Source: Eremomyces bilateralis CBS 781.70 (lineage: Eukaryota; Ascomycota; Dothideomycetes; Eremomycetales; Eremomycetaceae). From it: a stretch of 64,000 nucleotides of DNA. Location of the stretch: contig NW_022985075.1 in the NCBI RefSeq assembly GCF_010015585.1, positions 310,001 to 374,000 of the forward strand. The letters are read 5' to 3'. This document shows, piece by piece, positions 1 through 11,318 of the stretch (position 1 is the stretch's first letter; each line of letters opens with the position of its first letter). Below the pieces are notes generated by a model. It did no database searches, was not told where the DNA came from, and saw only the letters and a list, made by a program, of their open reading frames with translations. The position numbers were made by a program, and so were the translations under genes.

Positions 1-768
1 GCGAGCACGCGGATGAAGTACCGGGATTGCGCCGGTCGTTCGACGCTGCCGTCCGGATTCGTCAATGCCGACATCGTAGTCTTCTCGCGCACCTGACCGA
101 CGGTCCGGTCGCCGGAAGGGAGGAGGACAATCACGGTCTCGCCGGGGAAGAAGTCTTCCTTGAACTCATCATACGCCAGTGTCACTGCAAGGGTGTATTA
201 GTCTTGCCATTACCCTAGAAAACCCATGTCAACCCACCTAAATCATCGATTCTGGAGATTGTCGAGAACTGGACCCGGCGCAGAACGGGCTCGCGAAGCG
301 GCTCGGGGAAATTGTCGTCGACGATGCGTGTCTCTTCCATCTGTAGCACGGTCAGACGTGGGTGGCCATTTTGGGCGGGGCAACCGACCTCGCTCTCCAG
401 CGCATCGAAGAAGCTGAGTCCGGAACGGCCGGTAATCTCGCAGGTGAATTTCTTCTATAATAATGGTTAGAGACATAATACAGTGAAAAAGAGGGTATGG
501 ACCACGCGTACTTGGAGGTAGAAATCGCGCCTGGAGGGGGATGTATTAGCCACTTTCTCTCTCCCACCACCTCATCGCATGCGAACGCACCTCTGTAGAT
601 ATGCCTCATAATCACGAAAGATTTCCCCCGTCTGCTGAATAAAGAACACCTAACCACACATTAGCCCTCCATGCATCTCCACACCTGCTATGAGCTCCGC
701 ACCTCGTCATTCTCTTTCAGCCGCTTGGGGTGCGGCACGTATTGCACCGGCTTCCTTTTGAATTGAAC
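1..768 (-). CDS. itc1: Itc1-like ISWI-complex subunit, 5' part (WAC domain), runs off left edge
   Basis: This is the N-terminal part of the large subunit that partners the ISWI ATPase in nucleosome spacing (ISW2/ACF type), acting in the nucleus. Reading the minus strand through short introns gives KRKPVQYVPHPKRLKENDE, then VFFIQQTGEIFRDYEAYLQR, then RDFYLQ, KKFTCEITGRSGLSFFDALE, and after another intron an EPLREPVLRRVQFSTISRID stretch that continues into LAYDEFKEDFFPGETV. The T-G-E-I-F, Y-E-x-Y-L-x-R and C-E-I-T-G-x-S-G-L motifs are the WAC (WSTF/Acf1) signature. All five introns inferred have GT...AG ends and keep frame. The initiator ATG is not certain: an acceptor at 769-770 suggests a tiny upstream first exon. 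The DDT and later domains lie outside the window. Family call strong, exact start weak. Confidence 0.75.
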
Positions 769-2294
769 CTAGCGAACCCCATCAGCAACAGTCCTTCACC
801 GCGTCCCGTCTGCACTTCGCTCACCATCCTCGCCTAGTCTCCCATACGACTCCCCAACAGCGAGCGAGCCTCCTGCAAGCCCGCCCCGCTGCTGAAGGAG
901 CTTCTACGCGCACGATCCCGCGCGGTCTCGAATGCGACGCGTCCTCCTGGCGTGTCGCAAACGCCTTTATGTCGTGTCTCGATGTCTCTCGCCCGTCCGA
1001 ACCGGTCTGGGTAAGATTGCGTGGATGGCAACTCGTCCGGTTCGCGTGGTGGTCGGGTCGGGTCGAAGGTGGGCAAACGGCGGTCCGCAACGGGGCAATA
1101 TCAAACGCGTCTTTCCAATCTCGGTCGACGTGTCGCGGGGTGTTGGCGGAAATGGAGGGGTGGATGGTGGAAGATGTGCGGTCGACGGGGTGGAGGGATC
1201 GGGAGGTGGAAAGGTACGCCTGGGAAGATTGGAGAAGAGGAAGAGAAAATGGCGAGAGGAATGGTGTTGGGTCATGGGCGGCGGCTTGGGTGGTTCCAGG
1301 TGGATACGGTACAGGAATCATGGAGGTGCAAGGGTCTCCCTCGCATGGTGAATGACGAAAGTGAAGGAGAATGCTCGTTCACGTTCGCGATAAATCCTCA
1401 TAGCAGAATACAGCAACGGTCAAATCATATTAGTACATAGTTGGTATGCTTCTCATTCAGATGCAGCTATAATAAGGCGCATTCAATTAGGTTTAACGCA
1501 TTCAATTGCACATGAATATTATTACGTCCATCCGACCAAAGTACCAGGAACATCGGCACTAGTCGCTTTAGGAAAGGTGCTTCGCCTTAGTCATGCGGAG
1601 CCACAACGGTTAGGACAACCTCACCACTCCACCAAACCGCCAACCTGCCGGTGAGCTGTGAAGTGTGAACTGCCTGGGGCTGTTGAGCGGCCTTTGGTCG
1701 TGGGAAATGCCAACTGGAAACATCTACTGAAGCGCAAAAAGCAATCTTCTTACTGAAAGATTGGATGCATCCTTCAGATCATGGTATTATATGCAGGGAT
1801 CAGATCACATCAACTATCTGCTATGCCATCAAGTACAGCTCTTTTAACAGCAACCACCACGACTGGGACTCGGGTAGACAATTTCACTTCTATCCGTGAA
1901 CAACGCGAATCACATACGCAATGGGGAAATCATGTGTCACCCAAGTTTTGTCTCATTTAACTATCCATCCTAGTTTACAGATATGCTGATTGGAAACCTG
2001 TCGAGTAGCTGGGGGAAAAGCATGCCGTTCATATTTGTGTTTGCTGATCTGCTGTCCTCCTGCATCGCCAAGCAAGGCAGACCGTGAGGGTAGGAAATGC
2101 AGCATATGGTGTTTTGGTGGATCATGTGCTGCGAAAACTCCGGAAACATCACTCTCCAACCTGGTCGGAGCGTAGCGTTGGGGGTACCATGTGGGTGATC
2201 TGTGGGAAATTGACTGGGAGTGGGGAAAAGGGGACTGGGTGACGAGCGCTTGGATGGAAGCTGAGACTTGACATGTCGAGCACCGACGATGACC
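769..2294. other. Intergenic: itc1 upstream region and 3' side of the RRM gene
   Basis: About 1.5 kb without a supportable gene. 821-1440 has overlapping open frames on both strands caused by a purine-rich/pyrimidine-rich strand bias (GGAGG/GGTGG-type runs), not by a recognisable protein. It probably holds the promoter and 5' leader of the minus-strand itc1 gene. 1440-1960 is more AT-rich and shows nothing definite. Confidence 0.5.
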
Positions 2295-3529
2295 CTACGC
2301 AGTGGCAGTGGCCGGGGCCTCGGTCGGGGCATCGGCGGTGGCAGTGGCCTCAGGCTCAACGTTCTCGCCGGCGGCTACCTGCTCACCGTTGAGATCGTCG
2401 TCCTCCTTGCCGGGGCTATCGATGGCAACCTTGACGGCAATCTCACGGCCTTCGATCTCCTTGCCGTTCATCTCATCACAAGCCTTCTGCTGCATCTCTT
2501 CGGTGGCCAGGGTGACGAAGCCGAAGCCACGTCCCTTGCGGGGCTCGCCACGGGCCTGGAGCTTCTTGACCATGAAGCGCGGGATCGGGCGAAGCGCAAT
2601 CTTGGCGGAGGACGGGGAGTACTCCGCGAAGATCTCCATCAGCTAGTGAGACGGGTTAGCGATTTCAAATGTTGGAACGTGACATCATGGCGAACCTTAT
2701 CCTCGCGCAGGTCATATGGCAAGTTGGCGACCATGACCTTGGTCTTGGATGGGACACCGTCCTCCGGGGGGCCACGCTGCTTGCGCTCCCTGGGGACTCG
2801 CGGCTTGCCAGCGTTCTCGGCATCGATAGCCTCGCCCTCGGTACCCTTGGATTCTGTGAGTGCTGTGTTCGTGACGTCGGTGAGAGGAAGGACTTGTCCG
2901 GGTACATTTTGGGGGCCGCCTTCAGTGGTGATGACTTCGCCAGCCTCATTGCGGACCTGGATGACATTAGTCGACAATCTGATGAAGTGAGTGGGTCAGA
3001 CTTACGGTTCGACCACCACGGGCCGCACGACCTCCACGGCCACGTGCACGACCACGTCCGCGCTGGGACGAACGACGAGTACCATCTTCGCCAATGGCGC
3101 CCTCGCCAGCCGGCTCAGGCTTGCGCGCAAGCTGAATGGACACCTTGCGATCCAAGATGGATTGTCCATTAAGCTCCGCGATGGCACGTTCAGCCTCGGA
3201 AGGAGTCGACAGGTCGACAAAGGCATAGCCAACGGGACGTTGGGTCCTGGGGTTGGTCGGGATGGAAGTCGACTCACTAGCAAAGAACGATAAGCAACAG
3301 ATCTGGAAACATCAGTGAGGGGAGCAACTTACACCAGGTAGTCCTTGAAGAACTCCTTCAACTCCTCCTCGGTGGTCGCATATGCGAGATTCCCAATGTA
3401 GAGGCGCCTTCCCTCGGCGGCGCTGGCGATGACGGCTTCATCCTTGGAAGCGTCAATATGATCGCCATTGGCCTTTTCGATGGAGGCGGTTGCCAACTGG
3501 GCGGTAACAGCTTCGACAGCGGCGGACAT
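2295..3529 (-). CDS. Two-RRM RNA-binding protein
   Basis: Likely cytoplasmic or nucleolar RNA-binding protein of about 357 aa from four exons (3529-3333, 3273 or 3277-3006, 2956-2696, 2642-2295). RRM1 has RNP2 LYIGNL (about residue 43) and RNP1 RPVGYAFVD. It is followed by an RGG-type linker (RGRGRARGRGGRAARGG), then RRM2 with RNP2 VMVANLPY and RNP1 KGRGFGFV, and an acidic/Ala-Thr tail. The start ATG (3527-3529) precedes a low-complexity N-terminus typical of such proteins. One point is odd: the natural acceptor at 3278 opens ESTSIPTNPRTQ in a frame that does not continue into RPVGYAFVD; using an acceptor four bases on, exon start 3273, keeps the whole CDS in frame (1074 nt). The specific orthologue is not identified. 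Confidence 0.8.
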
Positions 3530-4537
3530 GTTGATTAACGTTTATGGATTTTCTGACACGAGATTCTGAAAGAACTGGATTATGGATCTGCTGCTTCGGG
3601 GATGAAGGAGCAGGGTTCAGGAGCCGTGTGGAAGGTTGAGGAAACGGGGTTGTCCTGGTAGAGCCGAAATGGTCTGCCTGGTAAAGGGAGGATTGAGAAG
3701 GTGGTCTGGATGGATTGTCCGAAGAGACCGCCGCAAGCAGGGTGGGAAAAGGCTTGTCGAGGAGGAGTTGGAATTTGAGTGGGTAGCTAGGTGCCCGAAG
3801 GAAACTTGAAGAGCAGAAGTAGAAACTGGCGAATCAGCAAAGTTGTACTGGATCTTGGATGATGGAAGAGAAAGGGGAGAAGGAGAGCGAGAGGCGGAAG
3901 GGCGACTGAAATAATAATTCGGTGTTGTTTGGAGAGGGAGTGTGCGCACGGGCCTTAATGTGGCTGGAGGGAAGGGCGAGTCAGCGAGTGATTGGTGGTT
4001 TCTGTTAGGGGCGGCTGCACTCGCCACAGTCCACAGGAGCACGCGTGCGTCAGAGTGAAGGCGGCGATTCAGGCAGGAATCCAGGCCGACAGGGAAGCTA
4101 CGTCGAGATTCTGCGGGTCTGTGGGTCAATTATGGATTTGGTTCTTGTCACGTGCTATTACCCTCATTGCCCCCGTACCCCCAAAAAACCTGAGGCTGCA
4201 AGGCCACAACTTTTTGCCATCCTCACTAACTAGCCATGCGCCATAATTAGTATTGCTGTGGAGATAATATTCCGTAATTACGGATACAGCAGATCTAGTT
4301 TTAGAGGGCGTCTATAAGATCTAATTGGAGGATTGCAGTATTGACTATCCGCTTCTAGTCATTATGGCATGACAGAATACCGCCCTACTCGCTGCCCTAC
4401 GTCAACTGCAGCTTCACAAGATGGTTTCCGCCGTCATTGCTCCATGAGCACAATAGCAAAACTGCAAAAGGAGCTGCAGAAGGAATTGAACCGCTGCGCG
4501 TGTTGATTGGGACTACGTGACCGTGGGTCCCATCGTG
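3530..4537. promoter_or_regulatory. Divergent promoter region between the RRM gene and tah18
   Basis: About 1 kb between two outward-facing start codons (3529 minus, 4538 plus). A 170-codon open frame on the minus strand at 3617-4129 is Ser/Pro/Leu-rich without any recognised motif and is most simply the pyrimidine-rich leader of the RRM gene. 4220-4400 is AT-rich. Confidence 0.45.
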
Positions 4538-6691
4538 ATGACTTCATCAGAAGACCTTCTCCGCAATCGCACTGCCCTCATCCTCTATGGCTCAGAGACC
4601 GGAAATGCCCACGATGTCGCCGAGCAAATCCGCGACACCGCCGAACGCCTACGGTTCAGCAGTCATCTATGCGAACTGGACAGTATTAATCTGGTTCGAC
4701 ACCTTCCCGACCACCGCATTGATTGTCCGGAGTTGACCGATCACAGAACGACCTCCTAAAACACCAGGTCGTCCTCTTCGCCATTTCCACCACCGGCCAG
4801 GGCGACTTGCCCGCCAACGCCCAGAAATTCTGGCGCTCGCTCCGCAGCGCCCGGCTCAAGCCGGGATGTCTCTACCCGCTTCAATTTATCTCCTTTGGGC
4901 TAGGAGACACTTCCTATCCGAAGTGAGTGCTCCCTGCCGCGTTGTGAAGTAGTTGGTGGTCGTTGACGAAGGCAGGTTCAATTGGGCGCATCGGAAGCTG
5001 CGCAATCGCCTCACGCAACTGGGCGCAATCGCGCTCTATGATAGAGGGGAGTCGGATGAGCAGCACCCCGAAGGGTGCGTAGACTCCTAACATGATGGAT
5101 TTGGGATGATCGAGTTCTGACGGATCTTTTCAGGGTGGATGGAACATTTGTTCCCTGGTTGACTGGCCTCCGCAGTACGCTCCTAGAGCTGTTTCCTCTC
5201 CCTAACGGAGTGGACGCGATACCCGATCAAGTGCTGTTGCAGCCGAAGTGGTTGTTGGCTCTGGATGATGCACCCGAGAGCACGACGAACAGAAAGGCAA
5301 ATTTCTTAGTGTCTGATCTACTGCCCATTACAGGGAGTGTGCCGGTGGAAGTGGTCTCCAATGATCGTGTCACTCCGGACGACCATTGGCAAGATGTTCG
5401 ACACCTGATTCTTTCTACTGACGAACAGTATGAGTATGGTCCAGGAGACGTTTTGGCGATTCAGCCCCAGAATTTCGCTGAGGACGTCTCCCGTCTCCTA
5501 GAGCTGTTAGGTTGGTCATCCATTGCCGACAAGTCCCTTAAATTCATTCCGAATGGTTCCATCCCACTCCCACCAAATTATCCACCGCCACCCATCCGCA
5601 CCGATTCCCTCATGACCCTCCGCACGCTTCTCACCTCCTACCTCGACCCCATCTCGATCCCCCGTCGTACATTCTTTGCCCTCCTAGCGCACTTCACCGA
5701 CGATCCCGACCACCAGGAGCGTCTCCTCGAATTCGCCGATCCAATCAACCTAGACGATCTATACGACTACACGACCCGCCCCCGTCGCTCCATCTTAGAG
5801 TCTCTCGCCGACTTCCCGTCCTTGAAACTCCCATGGGAATGGGCATGCGCGGTCTTCCCGCCCCTCCGACAGAGGCAGTTCAGTATCGCGAGTGGCGGCC
5901 AGCTCAAGTATCTGCAATCACAGGGACATGTTCCGGCAGGTGTTGCGAGCACCGGAACGCGGTTTGAGCTTTTGGTGGCGATCGTGAAGTACAAGACTGT
6001 GATCCGTCGCATACGAGAAGGTGTCTGTACGAGATACATTTCGTCCCTGCCGCCAGGATACAAACTCAACGTGGTGCTGCAAAAGGGTTCGTTGGCCATC
6101 AAGCCGGATGAACTGATGCAGAGACCGTTAATTATGGTCGGGCCGGGCACGGGAGTGGCGCCATGTCGGAGCCTGATCTGGGAGAAGCAGGCACTCCTTG
6201 CGAATCATAACAATGGTAACTCAGGTCTCTTGAAGACAAATGATGTGCTATTCTTTGGTTGTCGAAACGAAAGGTCGGATTATTTCTTTGGGGCAGAATG
6301 GCAGCGGATGAAGGAGCGGGGTGTTTTGGACGTCTTCGCAGCGTTCTCAAGGGACCAGGTAAACCAGGTCGCATTCCATGGCCGAAATATGCTAACAACG
6401 ACACAGAGGCAGAAAGTCTATGTGCAGGACCTTATCCGTGAGCAAGGCGAGCTAGTATACAAGCTTCTGGAAGAATGCAACGGGTTAATATACATCTGCG
6501 GGTAAGTTCTCCGTTCCTTTTGCGCACGACCAAAGCTCACGCTTCCAAGGTCATCTGGGAAAATGCCCCAAGCTATTCGAGAGGCACTGATAGAAGTGTT
6601 TCAGCGAGGAAACGCGCGATCTCGAGAAGAGGCGGAGGCAGTTCTGGTAAGGATGGAGAAAGAGGGACGATACAAACAGGAAACCTGGTAG
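4538..6691 (+). CDS. tah18: NADPH-dependent diflavin oxidoreductase Tah18
   Basis: Cytosolic electron donor for the early cytosolic Fe-S cluster assembly step: NADPH to FAD to FMN, then to Dre2. The 630-aa model has six exons (4538-4693, 4747-4922, 4976-5074, 5134-6358, 6407-6501, 6550-6691), all in frame. The N-terminal flavodoxin domain has LILYGSETGNAHDVAEQI and FAISTTGQGD. An FAD-binding reductase domain follows (PLRQRQFSIAS; GPGTGVAPCRSLI), then the NADPH part (VLFFGCRNERSDYFF; IYICGSSGKMP). The protein ends in Glu-Thr-Trp, the aromatic C-terminus usual for this family. The ATG at 4538 is preferred because the frame further upstream has only a GTG. The intron 6359-6406 lacks a stop in frame, so an unspliced reading would insert a spurious peptide. 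Confidence 0.93.
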
Positions 6692-7236
6692 CTTGTTTGT
6701 GGCGAGGGAGAACAAGTTAAATAGAGATAGATGTACAACGGCAAATAGATGTTCGATCCTGATATCTAGGTGCCTGGCACATTTTTGTTTGATCTAATAC
6801 CTCCCATCCACAACCAGCTGATTCCAGTCATCAGGATGGTTAATATATTTCCTGTAAGTTACCATATGTGATGATGTTCGTGAGACCCACTTATTAACCT
6901 TAATTCGTGCATGCGATTGCGGCGTCTGACCAACGCTGCTCTCATTGGACCATTTGATACAATCCTCCCCCCTCCAACATCAGCGCTTCTATGCAAGTCA
7001 ACACTCTTCACAAATGTTCAATAATTCTACATCCAACCGCTGTGTGGTTATCCTTGAAGGATCTACATACTGAGTATTGAGGTACTCGGGGCTTTGGATT
7101 TTTCATAATAGAGTCAAATTCGACACCTGAGGCTCTTGCTCGGCTCTACGGTTATCCGGTGATGACCTGGCCCATCATCTAATTGCTTCGTCGGAGCAAG
7201 AATCTCGGACTGTTTATAGAAGGCAATCTAGTCATC
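6692..7236. other. Intergenic, no gene seen
   Basis: AT-rich spacer of 545 bp holding the tah18 terminator region and the promoter of the RING-finger gene. No repeat or RNA gene was recognised. Confidence 0.5.
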
Positions 7237-9948
7237 ATGGGCACATTGACCGCCGGTCTCCCTCGCCTCGAGGAACATTGCCCTCATAAACTCCCCTCCT
7301 CCTGCCGACTTACCGCGACGCCGCGATGCTGCGCCTGTGACGACCGGCGACCCCATGCGGGATCATACCGCATCTACGTGGATGGGGTGGGATTCGTCTA
7401 CCGAGGGACGCGGTGGCAGAATTACTGTTGGTTTTGTAAAGGTTAGTCGCGAACTATTCTCAGCATCGATCCCTTGACTGCCGTTCTGTTCGTTCCCATG
7501 CCCGGTATTGCTCAGGATATCGTCCGCACCATAGGATGGATGACACTCGAGCGTGGATGGGAGTCGGGTTGACGTTCGTGCCACGCCATATGAGGGTAAT
7601 CAGTTGATACATAGCGTTTCTCCTATCCGGTACCTTGTTCCATGCACTTCTCCTTCACATTGATTTCCTTCCCGGTCGACTGCGTTCCTAGGCCTGGCTC
7701 CATTGCTCACTTGCCCGACTGCCGCATGGAGGCATTGATCGGTTTGACAAGTCAGATAAACTAGGCAGTTCTTGGTTGAATGCCATCATCAAGAGGATCG
7801 ATCCCAGTACACCAGTAGGATCGAGCTTGCATCGCTCCATGAATACTTATCAGCCGTCCCAGCCAGCTCATGTGAAATATATCTTTGAGCACCAGTTAAT
7901 ACACTCAGCCTGCATGGACCCCTCTAGGCACACTTCTCGTTAATCAGCTATCAACTCATGTGATGATGGTTTCGCTTACTGATGTCTTCACATAGTCTTT
8001 TGGGAAAACCGAGTTGCTGCCGCCCATCCTCGAGTGACCCCAAGTCTATCAAGGATTCCAGAATACCCCGATCAATCCGAGTTCTTGACTGCATGGTTCG
8101 AATTTCACCAGGGATACAGTGTGAGAACCGGTCCAAACGGAGACCAAACCCGCCATCCAATCCTTGGGGAATCCTTAGAAGACGTTTCTCCTGGACTTCT
8201 TCCACGAACTCTAGCAGAAATTCATACTGCACGACATAACGTCAACATGGATGCACCTCGACCGGATCTTCACCAAGATCAAATTATCAATGCCGCGGAA
8301 GAACCGAGCGTTTCAATCGAAGATACACTTGACCAGCTGATGTTAGAAGCCGATGGTGAATCACACCCTCAAACCTCAGGCACTAACACTTCAACATCTT
8401 CTGGACAACCTTCTTCCCACAACAGCTCGTCTGCCGCTCAACATTCCATGAATCCCAACACTACAACCAACGACGGTGTAAATCACCCCTCTCGCCGAGA
8501 AGACCGCCATCTCCGCCAGCTCCGTCAGCGGTTAACATCACTCCTCAGTCGCTCTCAGTCTTTACGCCATTCCATATCCATCACGGCCGCCTTCCCCGAT
8601 ATTGAGCAGGTAATCGAACAACTGAACCCATCCGAGATGGATTCCGACCAGTTGAATGAAGCCATGAACCGGCTGGAAATAGCCACTGTTCAACCCGACC
8701 GCAACCAGCAGCAGATGGCACGTGTCTTCGGCACGCGTGAAGATGTACAGTCGGATACTTACGTGAGTCCGATTACGGATATGTTTTCTAGGGCATATGC
8801 TCGATACCAAGATGCTGAAGCGCAACGTCAGGACGGTGAACCATCGACTTCACCAACTAACACTCAAGCTGCAACGCCTCCGTCAACTTCTGCCGTCACC
8901 AATGCCTCCAACACGGGCAATGGGGCAGCGACTACCCACGGTCCTAATCCATTCGACCCTCGAGTTGGCTACGATGAAATCGCCCGAATGATCGAACGGT
9001 TGGATGCGAGGGCGGAGAACTTCCTCGGTTCATCAACTGTCACTCCTTCACGAGCCGCTGATATCCCAGCAATGCCCGCCCTTGACCATCGCCCTTTGTT
9101 TGCGAGCATGCGTCGCGCGCGGATTGCTGCGTCCGGGAGCACTTCAAGTGTAATCTCCAATGCCGCCTCGAGTGCCACCCCTAACGTGACCTCTGATCCT
9201 ACCTCCGCTACTCCCTCCAGCGTGACCTCAACCACCACAACCATCCTCAACCGAGAAGGAGTCGAAGCATTTGCTACCCTGGATGCCCGTCGACGAGAGT
9301 TGCAGAACAGGCTGTCGGAGCGAACGGCTGGGTCTGCCGAGCTTACGCGACAATCTGAGCTGCTTCGGCAGTACGGTGACGGCCTTAACGGCATTTCCGA
9401 CCAGTGGATGCAGCAATACCTGGAGATATATCGGCAACAGCGCGACCTAAATCGTCGACACGATACTACCTCCAGCGCACCGGTCCTGGGACTCGACGAC
9501 GACAAGGCCCGACCGCCCCCAAAGTCCGATGAGCAGATGACCGTGACGCTCTGCTGCCGTGTCTGCCTCACGCAGATGGCGGATATCGTTCTACTACCCT
9601 GCGGTCACCTTGTTCTTTGCCAGTGGTGCGCGAAGCTGATGTACAAGACCCGCGACACCGATAGGACTATGCTCCTGGGAAAGAACCAGTGTCCGGTTTG
9701 CCGTCGTTCCATCAAGCGGAGGGTACGTTCTAACCACACCATCACACTTCCAACGTGACGAGTAACCTAGTTACTGACAGATAAGATAGGTACGAGTTTT
9801 CACTTCTGGCTTCGACACCGATGCGTCTGCCGAGGGTGATAGAGATGGGACTGAAGCTTTCTCTGCGCAGGATGGGAAGGTCAGAGCAAGCTCGGAAGAA
9901 GCTACGGCGGCAGCTGCTCCGAACGAGGGGTTGAACAGCGTCGACTGA
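7237..9948 (+). CDS. RING-finger protein, probable E3 ubiquitin ligase
   Basis: Exon 1 (7237-7441) encodes a Cys-containing N-terminal module ending RIYVDGVGFVYRGTRWQNYC WFCK (written as two adjacent pieces). Exon 2 (7996-9722) begins VFWENRVAAAHPRV. It continues through a long Ser/Thr/Asn-rich region to a C3HC4 RING near the end: CCRVCLTQMADIVLLPCGH, then LCQWCAKLM and CPVCRRSIKRR. Exon 3 (9790-9948) adds an acidic/Ala-rich tail. The RING spacing (C-x2-C, CGH, C-x2-C, C-P-x-C) matches single-RING ligases that bind an E2; substrate unknown. The middle is predicted disordered. The 554-bp first intron is unusually long for this genome, and exon 1 is joined by phase and motif only; a shorter model starting in exon 2 cannot be excluded. 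Confidence 0.75.
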
Positions 9949-10422
9949 AGGCACTCTCCATGTCAGCGGCATGGAACGCATGGATTTGCTGCTGGAGGGT
10001 TGATAATACATGGAAGGACGGAGGGCACCGGGGGATATTAGGCGTGGGACCACTACACGCGAAGGGTCGAGTTACGGCGAATCACGATTATGAAAGGGAT
10101 AGGGTACGGTTATGAAAATGCAATGCGTCTCTTAGAGCTAGCAAGTGCATTCTAAATTCAGCGGTCTATTACAATGCGATGCTCCACTTCCTCTGACTTG
10201 TGCTGATCTGTCTCCCACACGAGGTAATGATTCGCCTCAAAACGTCGATTCCAGGTTCTCTATCTAGTTCCAGGCGCGGTGCTTCCAGGTACGTCCTGGT
10301 AAGATATAGCATGGCTGGCGTGCCCGCTTCAGAGGGGTGTCGTTGGGACACTTCCGACGGTGTGGTGTGACACCGAATCGAACCGTTTGAATATAAGTAC
10401 GGGTAACTCGGGGTTAGATGGT
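9949..10422. other. Convergent intergenic spacer
   Basis: 3' ends of the RING gene (plus) and nip7 (minus) face each other here. Only terminator-type AT-rich sequence is visible, with no gene. Confidence 0.5.
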
Positions 10423-11049
10423 TCAAGTCGCGAACAGAGTGTCCTCGTCTCTTAGGTATTCGCCATTATCCGCTTGTCTGAATGTCACGATGCCCGTGGG
10501 GTCTAAACGACGCGCATCCGCCGTCGCCTTCGCGGTGACACCGAAGCCCTATCATAGTTAATACCCATTCCCTAAGAAACCTGAGCGTGAAGAACGACTT
10601 ACCAATGGCGTATCATTCATCGCCATCACCACCACCCCCTGGTGCTCCGGACAATCCTCACTCCACCGCCCAACATGCGCCTTCAACACATTCCCCCCAT
10701 ACAAAAATGGCATCTCTCCGTTCGGCTTGACCCACACCTTATATCGCGCATGCGGCGCAATGATATCGAGCGCCGTGACATGCAGCCTGAACTTTCCGGT
10801 CTTGGTGAACTTCCCGATGCAGGTCCCTAGCGACAGGAGATTGTCGCGCGCGACGCTGGTGGCAAGGTTCGCGATCGATTCGCGCACGTAGTAGACGCGG
10901 CAGCCTTGGATGCGGAACACATGGCGGTCGGGTGTTTTGGAGTTGGGGGTGGTGATAGTTTCGGTGATGAGGTTGGTGAGGGATCGGCCGGTGTAGTTGG
11001 CGAGTTTGGTGAAGAGGGTTTGGGTTTCGGATTCTGTGAGGGGACGCAT
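10423..11049 (-). CDS. nip7: 60S ribosome biogenesis protein Nip7
   Basis: Small nucleolar protein needed for 27S pre-rRNA processing and 60S assembly. Two exons: 11049-10603 and 10548-10423. The N-terminal part [21 protein letters not shown] and the PUA domain ([52 protein letters not shown]) are diagnostic. Exon 2 supplies [20 protein letters not shown] and ends DEDTLFAT. The family is normally about 180 aa, as here (190 aa). The intron 10549-10602 must be spliced, because otherwise the frame ends early. It is divergent from noc3 with only 269 bp between start codons, so the two 60S factors probably share a promoter. Confidence 0.95.
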
Positions 11050-11318
11050 CTTGTAACGATAGGACTACGATTGTCTGAGATTCTTTCGGGGTGCTGTGAA
11101 GTTGTTCAGACTTCCGAAGGCGCATCACGATCTTCTGGTTCTGCTCATGAAAATTTAGGTGGGGAGGCACTGGGGCAAGTTTAACCGATAAGCTCGCGAA
11201 CTTTTGCCCTTTTGAGGTGGTGAAGGCCCTGCGTGTGGATCAGTCTCTCTCAAACTTCAGGCCGTCAAATTTATCGTCCTACAGGATTCACAAAACATCT
11301 CCATAACACAGCGGCACT
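11050..11318. promoter_or_regulatory. Shared nip7/noc3 promoter with RRPE- and PAC-like sites
   Basis: The 269-bp gap between two ribosome-biogenesis start codons contains TGAAAATTT at 11148-11156, matching the yeast RRPE core, and CCGATAAGCTCG at 11186-11197, one base from the PAC core CGATGAGCT. Both lie roughly mid-way. The match is by consensus only; occupancy is inference. Confidence 0.5.

Noticed and set aside
821-1440. Several overlapping 100-166 codon frames on both strands
   Set aside because: All arise from one strand-biased GGAGG/GGTGG-rich tract; no domain, and frames overlap each other completely. Taken as leader/promoter sequence.
2268-2990. 240-codon plus-strand frame
   Set aside because: Antisense to the RRM gene whose minus-strand exons carry clear RNP motifs.
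3617-4129. 170-codon minus-strand frame
   Set aside because: Ser/Pro/Leu-rich, no motif, lies in the divergent promoter of the RRM gene and tah18.
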